A stretch of 5,314 bases of DNA from the NCBI GenBank assembly GCA_964573155.1, contig CAZNIN010000033.1, forward strand, positions 1 to 5,314. Reading direction: 5' to 3'. The DNA is from JAGQNK01 sp964573155. GTDB lineage: Bacteria; Patescibacteriota; Saccharimonadia; Saccharimonadales; JAGQNK01. Shown one piece after another: positions 1 to 5,314 of this stretch; within the stretch, counting starts at the first letter, position 1, and the number at the start of each line of letters is the position of its first letter. The notes under the pieces were generated by a model. It was not told the DNA's origin and ran no database searches. It saw only the letters and a program-made list of their open reading frames with translations. A program made the translations under genes and the position numbers.

Positions 1-1491
1 CTGCCCAAAGAGCCGGGCGTTTATTTTCACAAGGACGCCAAAGGTCAGATTATCTATGTCGGTAAGGCCGCGGTGCTGCGTAACCGCGTACGACAATATT
101 TCCAGAAGTCCCGCACCCGTGACCCGAAAACAGAAGCTCTCGTAGCCGAGATAGCCGATACTGATTGGATGGTCGTCGAAAGCGAGATGGAGGCGTTATT
201 TCTAGAGGCGGAGATGATCCGTCGCTATATGCCACGCTATAATATTTTGCTTCGTGACGACAAGGCGATGTCATATATACGGATCGACTATGACAGTGAA
301 TACCCGACAGTTACTATTACGCGCCGTCCTTTGGACGATGGTGCCAGATACTTTGGTCCCTATCTTAGTGCCTATGGAGTGAGGCAAGCGCTGAAGTTGC
401 TACGCAAAATTTTTCCATTCGCGACTAAGCGCACACCAAACCAGAAGCGAGCAACCCTACACTATCACCTGGGGCTCGACCCTGGCCTAGAGGAGGGCAA
501 GACGAGTCTGGATGATTATCGGTCTAATCTGCGCAAACTCATGATGATCATTGATGGCAAGCGGAAGTCTATCGAAAAAGACTTGGAAAAAGATATGAAA
601 AGACTTGCGAAATCGTCGCAATTCGAAGAAGCGGCTAAAGTTCGTAACCAATTATTCTCGCTGCAGCGACTGAACAAGCAGGTGATTTTCAGCGACAAGG
701 AGTTCCAAGATATATCGAAAGACCATGCCCTCAATGAGTTAGTGGATTTACTTGGGCTGCAAGGCTTTCCAAAACGAATCGAAGGCTACGACATCAGCCA
801 CATGCAGGGCACTGATGTGGTGGCCAGCATGGTGGTATTTACCAATGGAGTCAGTAATAAGGGAGAATATCGCAAGTTTAAAACCAAGAAAGATCACAAT
901 AATGATTTCTATAACATGCACGAAACGATATCACGCCGGTTAAGCGACAGGAATCGAAAACTCTGGGGTTTACCGAGCCTTGTACTGATCGATGGCGGAA
1001 AAGGTCAGTTGGACGCAGCTATCCGTGCGCGCAATGAGGCGGGCTGCACAAAGATACCGTTTGTCGGTCTTGCGAAACGGGAAGAGCAGATTGTTATCAA
1101 AAAGGAATACTCTAATGTGCATCTGAATCATGAAGTACTTCATAAGATGGGTGGTTTTTCGTCTGAAACGGATGATTTTATATTGGTGAATGTGCCGCAT
1201 AATTCTAATCTAACGAAGTTATTGCAACGAATTCGCGATGAATCGCACCGGTTTGCGGTTAGCTATCATTCGGTTCTAAAAACGAAGCGCCAGACGGCCA
1301 GCTTGCTGGATGATATTCCCACTATCGGACCAGCGACTCGTAAAAAATTGCTCAAGACTTTCGGCAGTGTTAAAGGAATCACGCAAGCCCGCGATTTTGA
1401 GCTCGAGAAAGTAGTCGGTGTTAAGAAGGCGGCTATTCTGCGACAGTATGTTCGGGCCGAAAAAAAGCAGATAAAAGGATTTAGCGGGTAG
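1..1491 (+). CDS. uvrC: UvrABC excinuclease subunit UvrC (5'-truncated by window edge), short form
   Basis: UvrC makes the two incisions either side of a lesion in nucleotide excision repair, after UvrB loading. The visible 496 residues open at LPKEPGVY, so only about 10-15 N-terminal residues should be missing. Fragment residue numbers: the GIY-YIG nuclease spans about 1-90, with Y8 (GVY), Y19 (YVG), R29, E69 and N81 at the positions of the known catalytic residues. A UVR (UvrB-binding) motif lies at about 192-224. The RNase H-like 5'-incision domain has D264 (YDISH), D331 (LIDGGKGQ) and H416 (RDESH), the DDH-type triad. A helix-hairpin-helix DNA-binding pair is at about 434-487. Two oddities: the four-cysteine cluster normally found between GIY-YIG and UVR is absent (only one Cys in the whole fragment), and only about 40 residues separate UVR from DISH, where E. 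coli UvrC has roughly 160. Stop is TAG. The true start lies outside the window. Identification is secure. Confidence 0.97.
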   Translation: MPKEPGVYFHKDAKGQIIYVGKAAVLRNRVRQYFQKSRTRDPKTEALVAEIADTDWMVVESEMEALFLEAEMIRRYMPRYNILLRDDKAMSYIRIDYDSEYPTVTITRRPLDDGARYFGPYLSAYGVRQALKLLRKIFPFATKRTPNQKRATLHYHLGLDPGLEEGKTSLDDYRSNLRKLMMIIDGKRKSIEKDLEKDMKRLAKSSQFEEAAKVRNQLFSLQRLNKQVIFSDKEFQDISKDHALNELVDLLGLQGFPKRIEGYDISHMQGTDVVASMVVFTNGVSNKGEYRKFKTKKDHNNDFYNMHETISRRLSDRNRKLWGLPSLVLIDGGKGQLDAAIRARNEAGCTKIPFVGLAKREEQIVIKKEYSNVHLNHEVLHKMGGFSSETDDFILVNVPHNSNLTKLLQRIRDESHRFAVSYHSVLKTKRQTASLLDDIPTIGPATRKKLLKTFGSVKGITQARDFELEKVVGVKKAAILRQYVRAEKKQIKGFSG

Positions 1492-1493
1492 AC

Positions 1494-1499
1494 TATACT
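1494..1499 (+). promoter_or_regulatory. Candidate -10 element (TATACT) just upstream of pepP
   Basis: TATACT matches the sigma-70 -10 consensus at five of six positions. It lies between the uvrC stop and the two possible pepP starts. A transcript would begin near 1506, giving a leader of 9 bases or fewer, or none. No convincing -35 box is found 16-18 bases upstream and there is no TG extension, so this could be chance in an AT-rich gap. Confidence 0.3.
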
Positions 1500-1508
1500 G
1501 GTAAGTCG

Positions 1509-2732
1509 ATGCATATGAAACATTTCTCGACAAGCTTTTTTAGCCAAAATCGCAAGAAACTGCGAGCGCTTGCGGAAACAGCTGCGCCAATTGTTGTGAG
1601 TGCAAACGGTATTATGCAGCGCAATAGCGATGTTACGTATGCTTTCCGGCAGGATAGTAGTTTTTGGTACCTCACTGGCATAACGCAACCTGATATTACG
1701 TTGGTACTGGATGAAAACGCGGAATATCTCATTCTACCCGAGCGTGACGAAGTTATTCGGCAGTTTGATGGTGATGATGATCTGGGAGCTTTGGTACAGG
1801 CATCAGGCATCCAAGAGATTCTGTATGACAAAGAAGGCTGGCAAAAGCTTAAGAGCCGGTTGAAGAAGAGTACGCACGTTGCGACACTTTTGCCGCCGCC
1901 CGCATTTGTGGAACGTCATGGCATTTATACAAACCCCGCTCGCGGCCGGCTGCTCGAAAAATTAAAAGTCGCCAACGGAAAATTGGACGTACAGGACTTA
2001 CGCCAGACTTTGGCTCGCATGAGGGCAGTCAAACAGCCCGAAGAACTTCGTGCGATGCAGGCAGCCATTGATCTGACAGGAGAAGCATTACAGCGTGTGT
2101 ACGCTGACCGGAAGACATATCGACATGAGTATGAAATCGAGGCCGAGATTACTGCATTTTTCAAAAAATCAGGTTATGATCATGCATTTTCACCGATTGT
2201 CGCTAGCGGAAAAAGCGCTTGTACCATACACCATATTGCCAATAACAATCCCGTGGACAAGAAAGGATTGCTCGTGTTGGATATAGGTGCAGAAGTATCA
2301 AATTATGCTGCAGATATTACCAGAACATATGCAGTCAATGGGCTTTCTAACCGCCAGCAGGCTATTTACGAAGCTGTTCGTGACGTGCAGCGGTATGGAT
2401 TCGATCAATTGAAGCCAGGTACACTCATCAAAGATTTCGAAAAAAATATACAACATTACATGGGTGAAAAATTGCTCGAACTGAGACTTATAAAGACCAA
2501 TAACAAAGAAAATGTCAGGAAGTATTATCCCCATGCGACTTCGCATTTCTTAGGGTTGGACACGCATGACGTTGGTGATTACGACCGGCCTTTAGCCTCC
2601 GGCATGGTCATAACTTGTGAGCCAGGAATATATATTCCAGAGGAAAATATTGGCGTGCGTATCGAAGACGATGTACTGATAACAGATGATGGTAATGAGG
2701 TTCTAAGCAAAAATATACCAGTTGGCGTCTAA
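1509..2732 (+). CDS. pepP: Xaa-Pro aminopeptidase (aminopeptidase P, M24B family)
   Basis: This cytoplasmic metallopeptidase should remove the N-terminal residue of peptides whose second residue is proline. The 407 residues begin with an AMP_N domain (about 5-130, including FRQDSSFWYLTG at 46-57), followed by the pita-bread M24 domain (about 165-405). All five dinuclear metal ligands are visible: D258 (VLDIGAE), D269 (ADITRTY), H346 (TSHFLGLDTHD), E371 (CEPGIY) and E386 (RIEDD). Their spacing is close to that of E. coli PepP. H241 (CTIHH) and H353 match the conserved substrate-site histidines. It is slightly shorter than E. coli PepP (441 residues). The ATG at 1509 is followed by a second in-frame ATG at 1515; neither has a strong Shine-Dalgarno, only a weak GGTAAG at 1500-1505, so the exact start is open by two codons. 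It follows uvrC by 17 bases and may share its transcript. Xaa-Pro dipeptidase is less likely given the AMP_N features. Confidence 0.95.
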   Translation: MHMKHFSTSFFSQNRKKLRALAETAAPIVVSANGIMQRNSDVTYAFRQDSSFWYLTGITQPDITLVLDENAEYLILPERDEVIRQFDGDDDLGALVQASGIQEILYDKEGWQKLKSRLKKSTHVATLLPPPAFVERHGIYTNPARGRLLEKLKVANGKLDVQDLRQTLARMRAVKQPEELRAMQAAIDLTGEALQRVYADRKTYRHEYEIEAEITAFFKKSGYDHAFSPIVASGKSACTIHHIANNNPVDKKGLLVLDIGAEVSNYAADITRTYAVNGLSNRQQAIYEAVRDVQRYGFDQLKPGTLIKDFEKNIQHYMGEKLLELRLIKTNNKENVRKYYPHATSHFLGLDTHDVGDYDRPLASGMVITCEPGIYIPEENIGVRIEDDVLITDDGNEVLSKNIPVGV

Positions 2733-2736
2733 ATCC

Positions 2737-2745
2737 TGTTACAAT
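2737..2745 (+). promoter_or_regulatory. Candidate extended -10 promoter before the holin-like gene
   Basis: TG-T-TACAAT reads as an extended -10 (TGn plus a hexamer with five of six consensus bases). It begins four bases after the pepP stop. The predicted transcript start, about 2752, falls between the two possible ATG starts (2747 and 2756), so a leaderless message from the second ATG would be possible. No -35 match is found at normal spacing, and no Shine-Dalgarno precedes either ATG. Confidence 0.35.
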
Positions 2746-2746
2746 A

Positions 2747-3127
2747 ATGCTAATTATGCAACGTGGTCCAATCAGTCGATTTGCAATCAGATGGTTCGTA
2801 TGTGGCTTGGGTTTATGGATAGCCGCCGGCTTGTTAGGCGATCGGATTAATTATGACAGTCGAATTGGTGTGGTTATCGTAGCGGGTCTAATCCTGGCTA
2901 TCGTTAATGCTATCATCAAACCAATCGTCGTTATTTTGTCGCTGCCCGCAATCTTGTTCAGTCTTGGCCTGTTCATGATAGTTATCAATGGCTTCATGGT
3001 ATATCTAGTAGGGTGGCTATATCCGCAGATGGAGATTGCTACCTTCGGTACAGCAATGCTTGCTGGTTTGGTCATAGGCTTGGTAAACTACCTAGTGTCA
3101 GTCATTCTGGAAGAAAGGGCTTCTTAA
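2747..3127 (+). CDS. Four-helix membrane protein, YvlD / phage_holin_4_2 (DUF360) family
   Basis: A 126-residue, very hydrophobic protein with four predicted membrane segments at about 12-30, 40-57, 66-91 and 99-121. The family hallmarks are visible: N54 followed by I-I-K-P59 (the NxxxRP-like turn), L66-P67, then S-L-G-L-F at 72-76 running into a second N81, and a W-L-Y-P turn at 90-93 before the last helix. Members are widely annotated as mycobacterial-type phage holin superfamily IV, but most, such as Bacillus YvlD, are chromosomal genes with no proven holin activity. I would not infer lysis or a prophage here, since no phage gene is near. It sits 14 bases after pepP and 3 bases before secG. 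The ATG at 2747 gives MLIMQRG; the ATG at 2756 (three codons later) is an equally good start, and neither has a clear ribosome binding site. The role is unknown. Confidence 0.85.
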   Translation: MLIMQRGPISRFAIRWFVCGLGLWIAAGLLGDRINYDSRIGVVIVAGLILAIVNAIIKPIVVILSLPAILFSLGLFMIVINGFMVYLVGWLYPQMEIATFGTAMLAGLVIGLVNYLVSVILEERAS

Positions 3128-3130
3128 AAG

Positions 3131-3340
3131 GTGAGTATCTACAATTATATTACTATTGGTTCGATGTTGCTTCTAACGCTCCTGGTACTGGTGCAATCAA
3201 GAGGCGCGAGCCTGGGTGCAGGCCTTGGCGGAAGTGCGGAAGTAAATACGGTTCGTCGCGGTTCAGACAAGACGCTGCATCAGTTGACTATCATCGTTGC
3301 GACTATTTTCGCTGGATCGATAATTCTTGGTGTTGTATAG
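3131..3340 (+). CDS. secG: Preprotein translocase subunit SecG
   Basis: SecG is the small accessory subunit of the SecYEG channel and assists SecA-driven protein export across the cytoplasmic membrane. The 69 residues show the family pattern: a first membrane helix at about 3-21 ending in VLVQSRG (Q22, G25), a glycine-rich cytoplasmic loop at 25-34 (SLGAGLGG), a polar stretch with VRRG at 41-44, and a second helix at about 51-68 starting after the conserved T53 and containing F60. The start is GTG at 3131, three bases after the TAA of the preceding gene; the next in-frame start (ATG 3161) would remove most of helix 1, so GTG is preferred. A purine-rich GGAAGAAAGG at 3109-3118 is a possible, somewhat distant ribosome binding site inside the upstream gene. 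Tight spacing suggests translational coupling with the holin-like gene. Length is normal for short SecG proteins. Confidence 0.92.
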   Translation: MSIYNYITIGSMLLLTLLVLVQSRGASLGAGLGGSAEVNTVRRGSDKTLHQLTIIVATIFAGSIILGVV

Positions 3341-3389
3341 CGTTGCTCGATTTCTGCGCATGGACCGTGGTAGATTTCTGTCTTTGGCG

Positions 3390-3398
3390 TGATAAGAT
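3390..3398 (+). promoter_or_regulatory. Candidate extended -10 promoter for the solute-binding protein gene
   Basis: The 73-base gap 3341-3413 is the only sizeable spacer between protein genes here and has no T-tract hairpin, so secG transcription may run through it. TG-A-TAAGAT at 3390-3398 resembles an extended -10 (four of six hexamer bases plus the TG). Predicted initiation is near 3405, nine bases before the ATG. That would start downstream of the likely ribosome binding site at 3399-3403, which weakens the call. No -35 match is found at normal spacing. An 8-base direct repeat, GATTTCTG, occurs at 3349-3356 and 3373-3380 and is of unknown meaning. Confidence 0.25.
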
Positions 3399-3403
3399 AG
3401 GTG
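3399..3403 (+). promoter_or_regulatory. Probable ribosome binding site for the solute-binding protein
   Basis: AGGTG is fully complementary to CACCU in the usual 16S rRNA 3' end and lies 10 bases before the ATG at 3414. It supports the upstream ATG, and therefore the long arginine-rich N-terminus, over the later in-frame ATG at 3513. Confidence 0.5.
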
Positions 3404-3413
3404 CATAACGATT

Positions 3414-5195
3414 ATGGTTGATCGAACGACAAAACTCCGTTGGCGTCGACGTTTTCGAAGACGTCGCAAACAAGTGGAAGAAATTGGTGTCAATGCCGAA
3501 CACGGCCTGGAGATGCACTTTTTCCGACGACTTGGACGTTTGGCGGGTGTTTGGCGTTTTACGGCCGGCTGGGTTCTACTGTTGGTCTTAGTGGCGATTG
3601 GCACGGTTATGCAGATCCGAGCTCAAAGCCAGCACTATCAAACACTGAAGCCAGCACCTGGAGGTACATACACTGAGGGCGTGATAGGTACTTTTACTAC
3701 AGCCAATCCTTTATATGCAACCAGCGCGGCCGATAGCTCCGTATCGCGTCTGGTGTTTTCGGGGCTGCTTAAATATGACCGTGAAAACAACCTTGTACCA
3801 GACTTGGCCAAATCGGTCCAAGCAGACACTACAGGCAAGGTGTATACGGCTATCCTGCGGCAAGATGCTGTGTGGCACGATGGCAGACCACTTACGTCCA
3901 GAGACGTGGTGTTTACCTATCAAACTATTAAAAATCCTGATGCTAGATCGCCCTTTTTCAATACCTGGAAGGATATCAAAGTGAGCGCCAAGGATTCGCA
4001 TACTGTTCTATTTGAGCTACCAAATGCCCTTAGCACTTTCAAGGAAACACTGACAAATGGAATCCTCCCTGAGCACCTGTTGAAAACAGTTGAGCCGGCC
4101 GAACTACGCACAAGCAAGTTCAACACCACCAGCCCAATCGGCACTGGTCCGTTCGTGTGGGACCAGTTGGAAGTGGCTGGCACGACACAAGAATCACGAC
4201 AAGAAGTAATTGGTCTGATTCCAAACAAGAAGTTTTACAGAAGTCCGCCCAAGCTAAGCAGCTTCATAATTCGCACTTTTCGCAGTGAAGACCGTATGGT
4301 GCAGTCATACAAAGACGGTGAGCTTACCAGTATGGTTGGTTTGGCAAACGTGCCGGACGACATTCGCGAGGTTCCTGACTTCACTGAATACAATGTGCCG
4401 CTGATGGGTTCAGTTATGGTATTTTTCAAAACATCCACGCCGCCATTTGATGACGTAAAGGTTCGACGTGCGCTCGTTCAGTCGGCAAATACGTCTAAGG
4501 CAGTTGCCGGTCTTGGGTATCATGTTCGGCTCGTGCGTGGGCCGCTGCTTGATTCGCACGTTGGCTTCAGCAAGAAATTAACGCAGTTGCCAACAGATAT
4601 AGCCAGAGCTGAAAAGTATCTTGACGAAGCGGGATGGCGTAAAGGAGCGAATGGCTTACGTCAAAAAAAGGGCAAAGACTTGACGTTTACGCTGTATGCG
4701 CAAAATACAAGCGACTATAGTGCAGTAGCTGGTTATTTACAGAAGGCATGGAAAAACATCGGAGTAAAGGTAGAGGTGATCCTCCAGGACGATGCAGAGA
4801 TGCAAGGAATCGTGAGCAGACATGATTACGATGCGCTACTGCATGGTATTTCGATTGGCAATGACCCCGACGTATTTGCGTATTGGCATAGTTCACAGGC
4901 AAGCGCTAGTGCGTCCTCCAGGCTCAATTTTTCTGAATACAAGTCCAAGAGCGCAGATGACGCGCTTGAAGCGGGCAGGACTCGGCTCGACCCCAAGGTC
5001 CGTGGCGCTAAATACGAACCATTCCTAAAAGCATGGCGTGAAGATGCTCCTGCGCTTGCGTTGTATCAACCAACTTTTCTGTATGTGACGCGCGGCAAAG
5101 TGCATAACTTTGAACCAAATTCACTCAGTAGCGCCACGAATCGATATGCCAATGTAGAGAACTGGATGATCCGTCAAGTAAGAGTTAATAAATAG
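3414..5195 (+). CDS. Membrane-anchored ABC transporter substrate-binding protein, family 5 (peptide/DppA-OppA type)
   Basis: This should capture peptides or similar solutes outside the membrane and pass them to an ABC permease. Of 593 residues, 1-48 form a strongly basic cytoplasmic tail (nine Arg in the first 18 residues). Residues 49-66 are a single membrane helix, and from about 80 onward the protein is an SBP_bac_5 domain. Family signatures are the NPLYA segment at 98-102, LVFSGLLKYD at 113-122 followed by LVPDLAKS at 127-134, and the diagnostic WHDGRPLTSRDVVFTY at 154-169. The SPIGTGPF and ALVQSAN-type segments follow in order. The protein contains no cysteine, so it cannot be a lipoprotein; it is best read as an N-terminally anchored type II protein rather than a secreted one. 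No permease or ATPase gene lies in the window, so the transporter partner and substrate are unknown. The ATG at 3414 is favoured by AGGTG 10 bases upstream; ATG 3513 would remove the basic tail. Stop is TAG, followed by a terminator-like hairpin. Confidence 0.9.
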   Translation: MVDRTTKLRWRRRFRRRRKQVEEIGVNAEHGLEMHFFRRLGRLAGVWRFTAGWVLLLVLVAIGTVMQIRAQSQHYQTLKPAPGGTYTEGVIGTFTTANPLYATSAADSSVSRLVFSGLLKYDRENNLVPDLAKSVQADTTGKVYTAILRQDAVWHDGRPLTSRDVVFTYQTIKNPDARSPFFNTWKDIKVSAKDSHTVLFELPNALSTFKETLTNGILPEHLLKTVEPAELRTSKFNTTSPIGTGPFVWDQLEVAGTTQESRQEVIGLIPNKKFYRSPPKLSSFIIRTFRSEDRMVQSYKDGELTSMVGLANVPDDIREVPDFTEYNVPLMGSVMVFFKTSTPPFDDVKVRRALVQSANTSKAVAGLGYHVRLVRGPLLDSHVGFSKKLTQLPTDIARAEKYLDEAGWRKGANGLRQKKGKDLTFTLYAQNTSDYSAVAGYLQKAWKNIGVKVEVILQDDAEMQGIVSRHDYDALLHGISIGNDPDVFAYWHSSQASASASSRLNFSEYKSKSADDALEAGRTRLDPKVRGAKYEPFLKAWREDAPALALYQPTFLYVTRGKVHNFEPNSLSSATNRYANVENWMIRQVRVNK

Positions 5196-5197
5196 TT

Positions 5198-5223
5198 CTC
5201 CAGTAGGTTCACTTGAGTTTTTT
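5198..5223 (+). terminator. Weak rho-independent terminator after the solute-binding protein gene
   Basis: CTCCAGT (5198-5204) and ACTTGAG (5211-5217) form a 7-bp stem with one internal C-T mismatch and a six-base loop. The stem is followed directly by six T residues (5218-5223). It begins three bases after the TAG stop, where a terminator is expected. The stem is AT-balanced and imperfect, so termination may be partial. Confidence 0.6.
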
Positions 5224-5241
5224 GACCAAAGGTCGTATCAT
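5213..5241 (+). promoter_or_regulatory. Sigma-70-like promoter for tRNA-Leu
   Basis: The -35 TTGAGT (5213-5218, four of six) and the -10 TATCAT (5236-5241, five of six) are separated by exactly 17 bases. Initiation is expected near 5248, leaving a 5' leader of roughly 12 bases before the tRNA. The -35 lies on the 3' arm of the terminator stem, so the two signals share bases. The spacer carries a small inverted repeat, GACC-AAA-GGTC (5224-5234). A second -35-like TTGACC at 5222-5227 has no -10 at a workable distance. Confidence 0.5.
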
Positions 5242-5242
5242 A

Positions 5243-5254
5243 TTTCAGCTGAAA
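5243..5254. repeat. Perfect 12-bp palindrome at the predicted tRNA transcript start
   Basis: TTTCAGCTGAAA is a perfect palindrome (no loop) directly downstream of the -10 element, centred on the predicted initiation site. Its position would suit a dimeric DNA-binding protein, but no regulator is identified and short palindromes arise by chance. Confidence 0.4.
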
Positions 5255-5268
5255 CACTCGCGCGAGTG
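5255..5268. repeat. Perfect 14-bp palindrome across the 5' end of the tRNA
   Basis: CACTCGCGCGAGTG is a perfect palindrome spanning the last five leader bases and the first nine bases of the tRNA. In RNA, leader CACTC could pair with GAGTG at tRNA positions 5-9 over a GCGC loop, competing with the acceptor stem in the precursor. Confidence 0.45.
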
Positions 5269-5314
5269 GCGGAATTGGTAGACGCGCTACCTTGAGGGGG
5301 TAGTGGCCGTATGG
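5260..5314 (+). tRNA. tRNA-Leu (anticodon GAG), 3' end beyond the window
   Basis: The first 55 bases of a class II tRNA are present. They are: acceptor 5' strand GCGCGAG (5260-5266), T8-G9, a D-arm with GCG (5269-5271) pairing CGC (5283-5285) around AATTGGTAGA, and an anticodon stem CTACC (5287-5291) / GGTAG (5299-5303). The loop is TTGAGGG, giving anticodon GAG at 5294-5296, which reads CUC and CUU leucine codons. The sequence then enters a long variable arm (TGGCCGTATGG), as expected for leucine. The 5' portion closely resembles bacterial tRNA-Leu, where GTGGCGGAATTGGTAGACGCGC is the usual run-in. The variable arm's second half, T-arm and acceptor 3' strand (expected CTCGCGC) lie outside, so the acceptor boundary rests on the conserved spacing to the D-arm. 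Confidence 0.95.

Noticed and set aside
1266..1688. 140-codon open frame on the minus strand across the uvrC/pepP junction
   Set aside because: It lies antisense to the conserved HhH domain of UvrC and the AMP_N domain of PepP, and its translation shows no recognisable family; it is a shadow frame.
2747..3127. Evidence of a prophage from the holin-family protein
   Set aside because: No endolysin, structural, integrase or other phage gene is nearby; chromosomal members of this family are common outside prophages.
3284..3309. Promoter-like TTGACT ... TATTTT inside secG
   Set aside because: The spacer is only 14 bases and both elements are inside a conserved coding region; probably chance.
3013..3408. 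131-codon + strand frame overlapping the holin-like gene, secG and the spacer
   Set aside because: It overlaps almost all of the well-supported secG in another frame and has low-complexity, motif-free translation; it is a shadow frame.
3341..3413. Terminator or small RNA between secG and the binding-protein gene
   Set aside because: No stable hairpin with a T-tract and no conserved RNA pattern can be seen; only an 8-base direct repeat and a weak -10-like element are present.
1..5314. Alternative genetic code (UGA as glycine)
   Set aside because: No in-frame TGA occurs in any of the five genes, conserved glycines use GGN, and reading with the standard code gives full-length proteins.
5260..5314. 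Attachment site or integrated element at the tRNA-Leu gene
   Set aside because: tRNA-Leu genes are common integration targets, but the 3' end lies outside the window and no integrase or duplicated tRNA segment is present inside it.

Overview
This window looks like an ordinary, densely packed stretch of a small bacterial genome. It is probably from a candidate-phyla-radiation (Patescibacteria) member, most likely Candidatus Saccharibacteria (TM7). That assignment rests on recognition rather than a search. The clues are a short UvrC that lacks the usual cysteine cluster, a solute-binding protein with a long arginine-rich N-terminal tail and a membrane anchor instead of a lipobox, and the order uvrC - aminopeptidase P - holin-like membrane protein - secG - solute-binding protein - tRNA-Leu. 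None of the genes contains an in-frame TGA, and all five stops are TAA or TAG. The standard code therefore fits, and nothing suggests the UGA-as-glycine code of Absconditabacteria and Gracilibacteria.

Layout, all on the + strand: (1) 1-1491, uvrC, missing its first few codons at the window edge. (2) 1509-2732, pepP-like Xaa-Pro aminopeptidase with all five metal ligands. (3) 2747-3127, a four-helix membrane protein of the YvlD/phage_holin_4_2 type. (4) 3131-3340, secG with a GTG start. (5) 3341-3413, a short spacer with a candidate promoter and ribosome binding site. (6) 3414-5195, a peptide/oligopeptide-type (family 5) solute-binding protein. (7) 5196-5259, a compact control region holding a weak intrinsic terminator, a sigma-70-like promoter that overlaps it, and two palindromes. 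(8) 5260-5314, the 5' part of a tRNA-Leu with anticodon GAG, cut by the window edge.

The first four genes are 3 to 17 bases apart and could be co-transcribed. However, -10-like elements sit 9 bases or less upstream of pepP and immediately upstream of the holin-like gene, so very short-leader or leaderless internal transcripts are possible. By function the genes are a housekeeping mixture: nucleotide excision repair (UvrC), proline-peptide breakdown (PepP), protein export (SecG) and peptide capture at the membrane (solute-binding protein). Peptide capture plus PepP would suit an organism that lives on host-derived peptides, but that link is inference. I see no mobile element, CRISPR array, toxin-antitoxin pair or new defence system. 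The points most worth a second look are the cysteine-free, internally shortened UvrC, the unusual anchor of the solute-binding protein, and the overlapping terminator/promoter/palindrome block before the tRNA.
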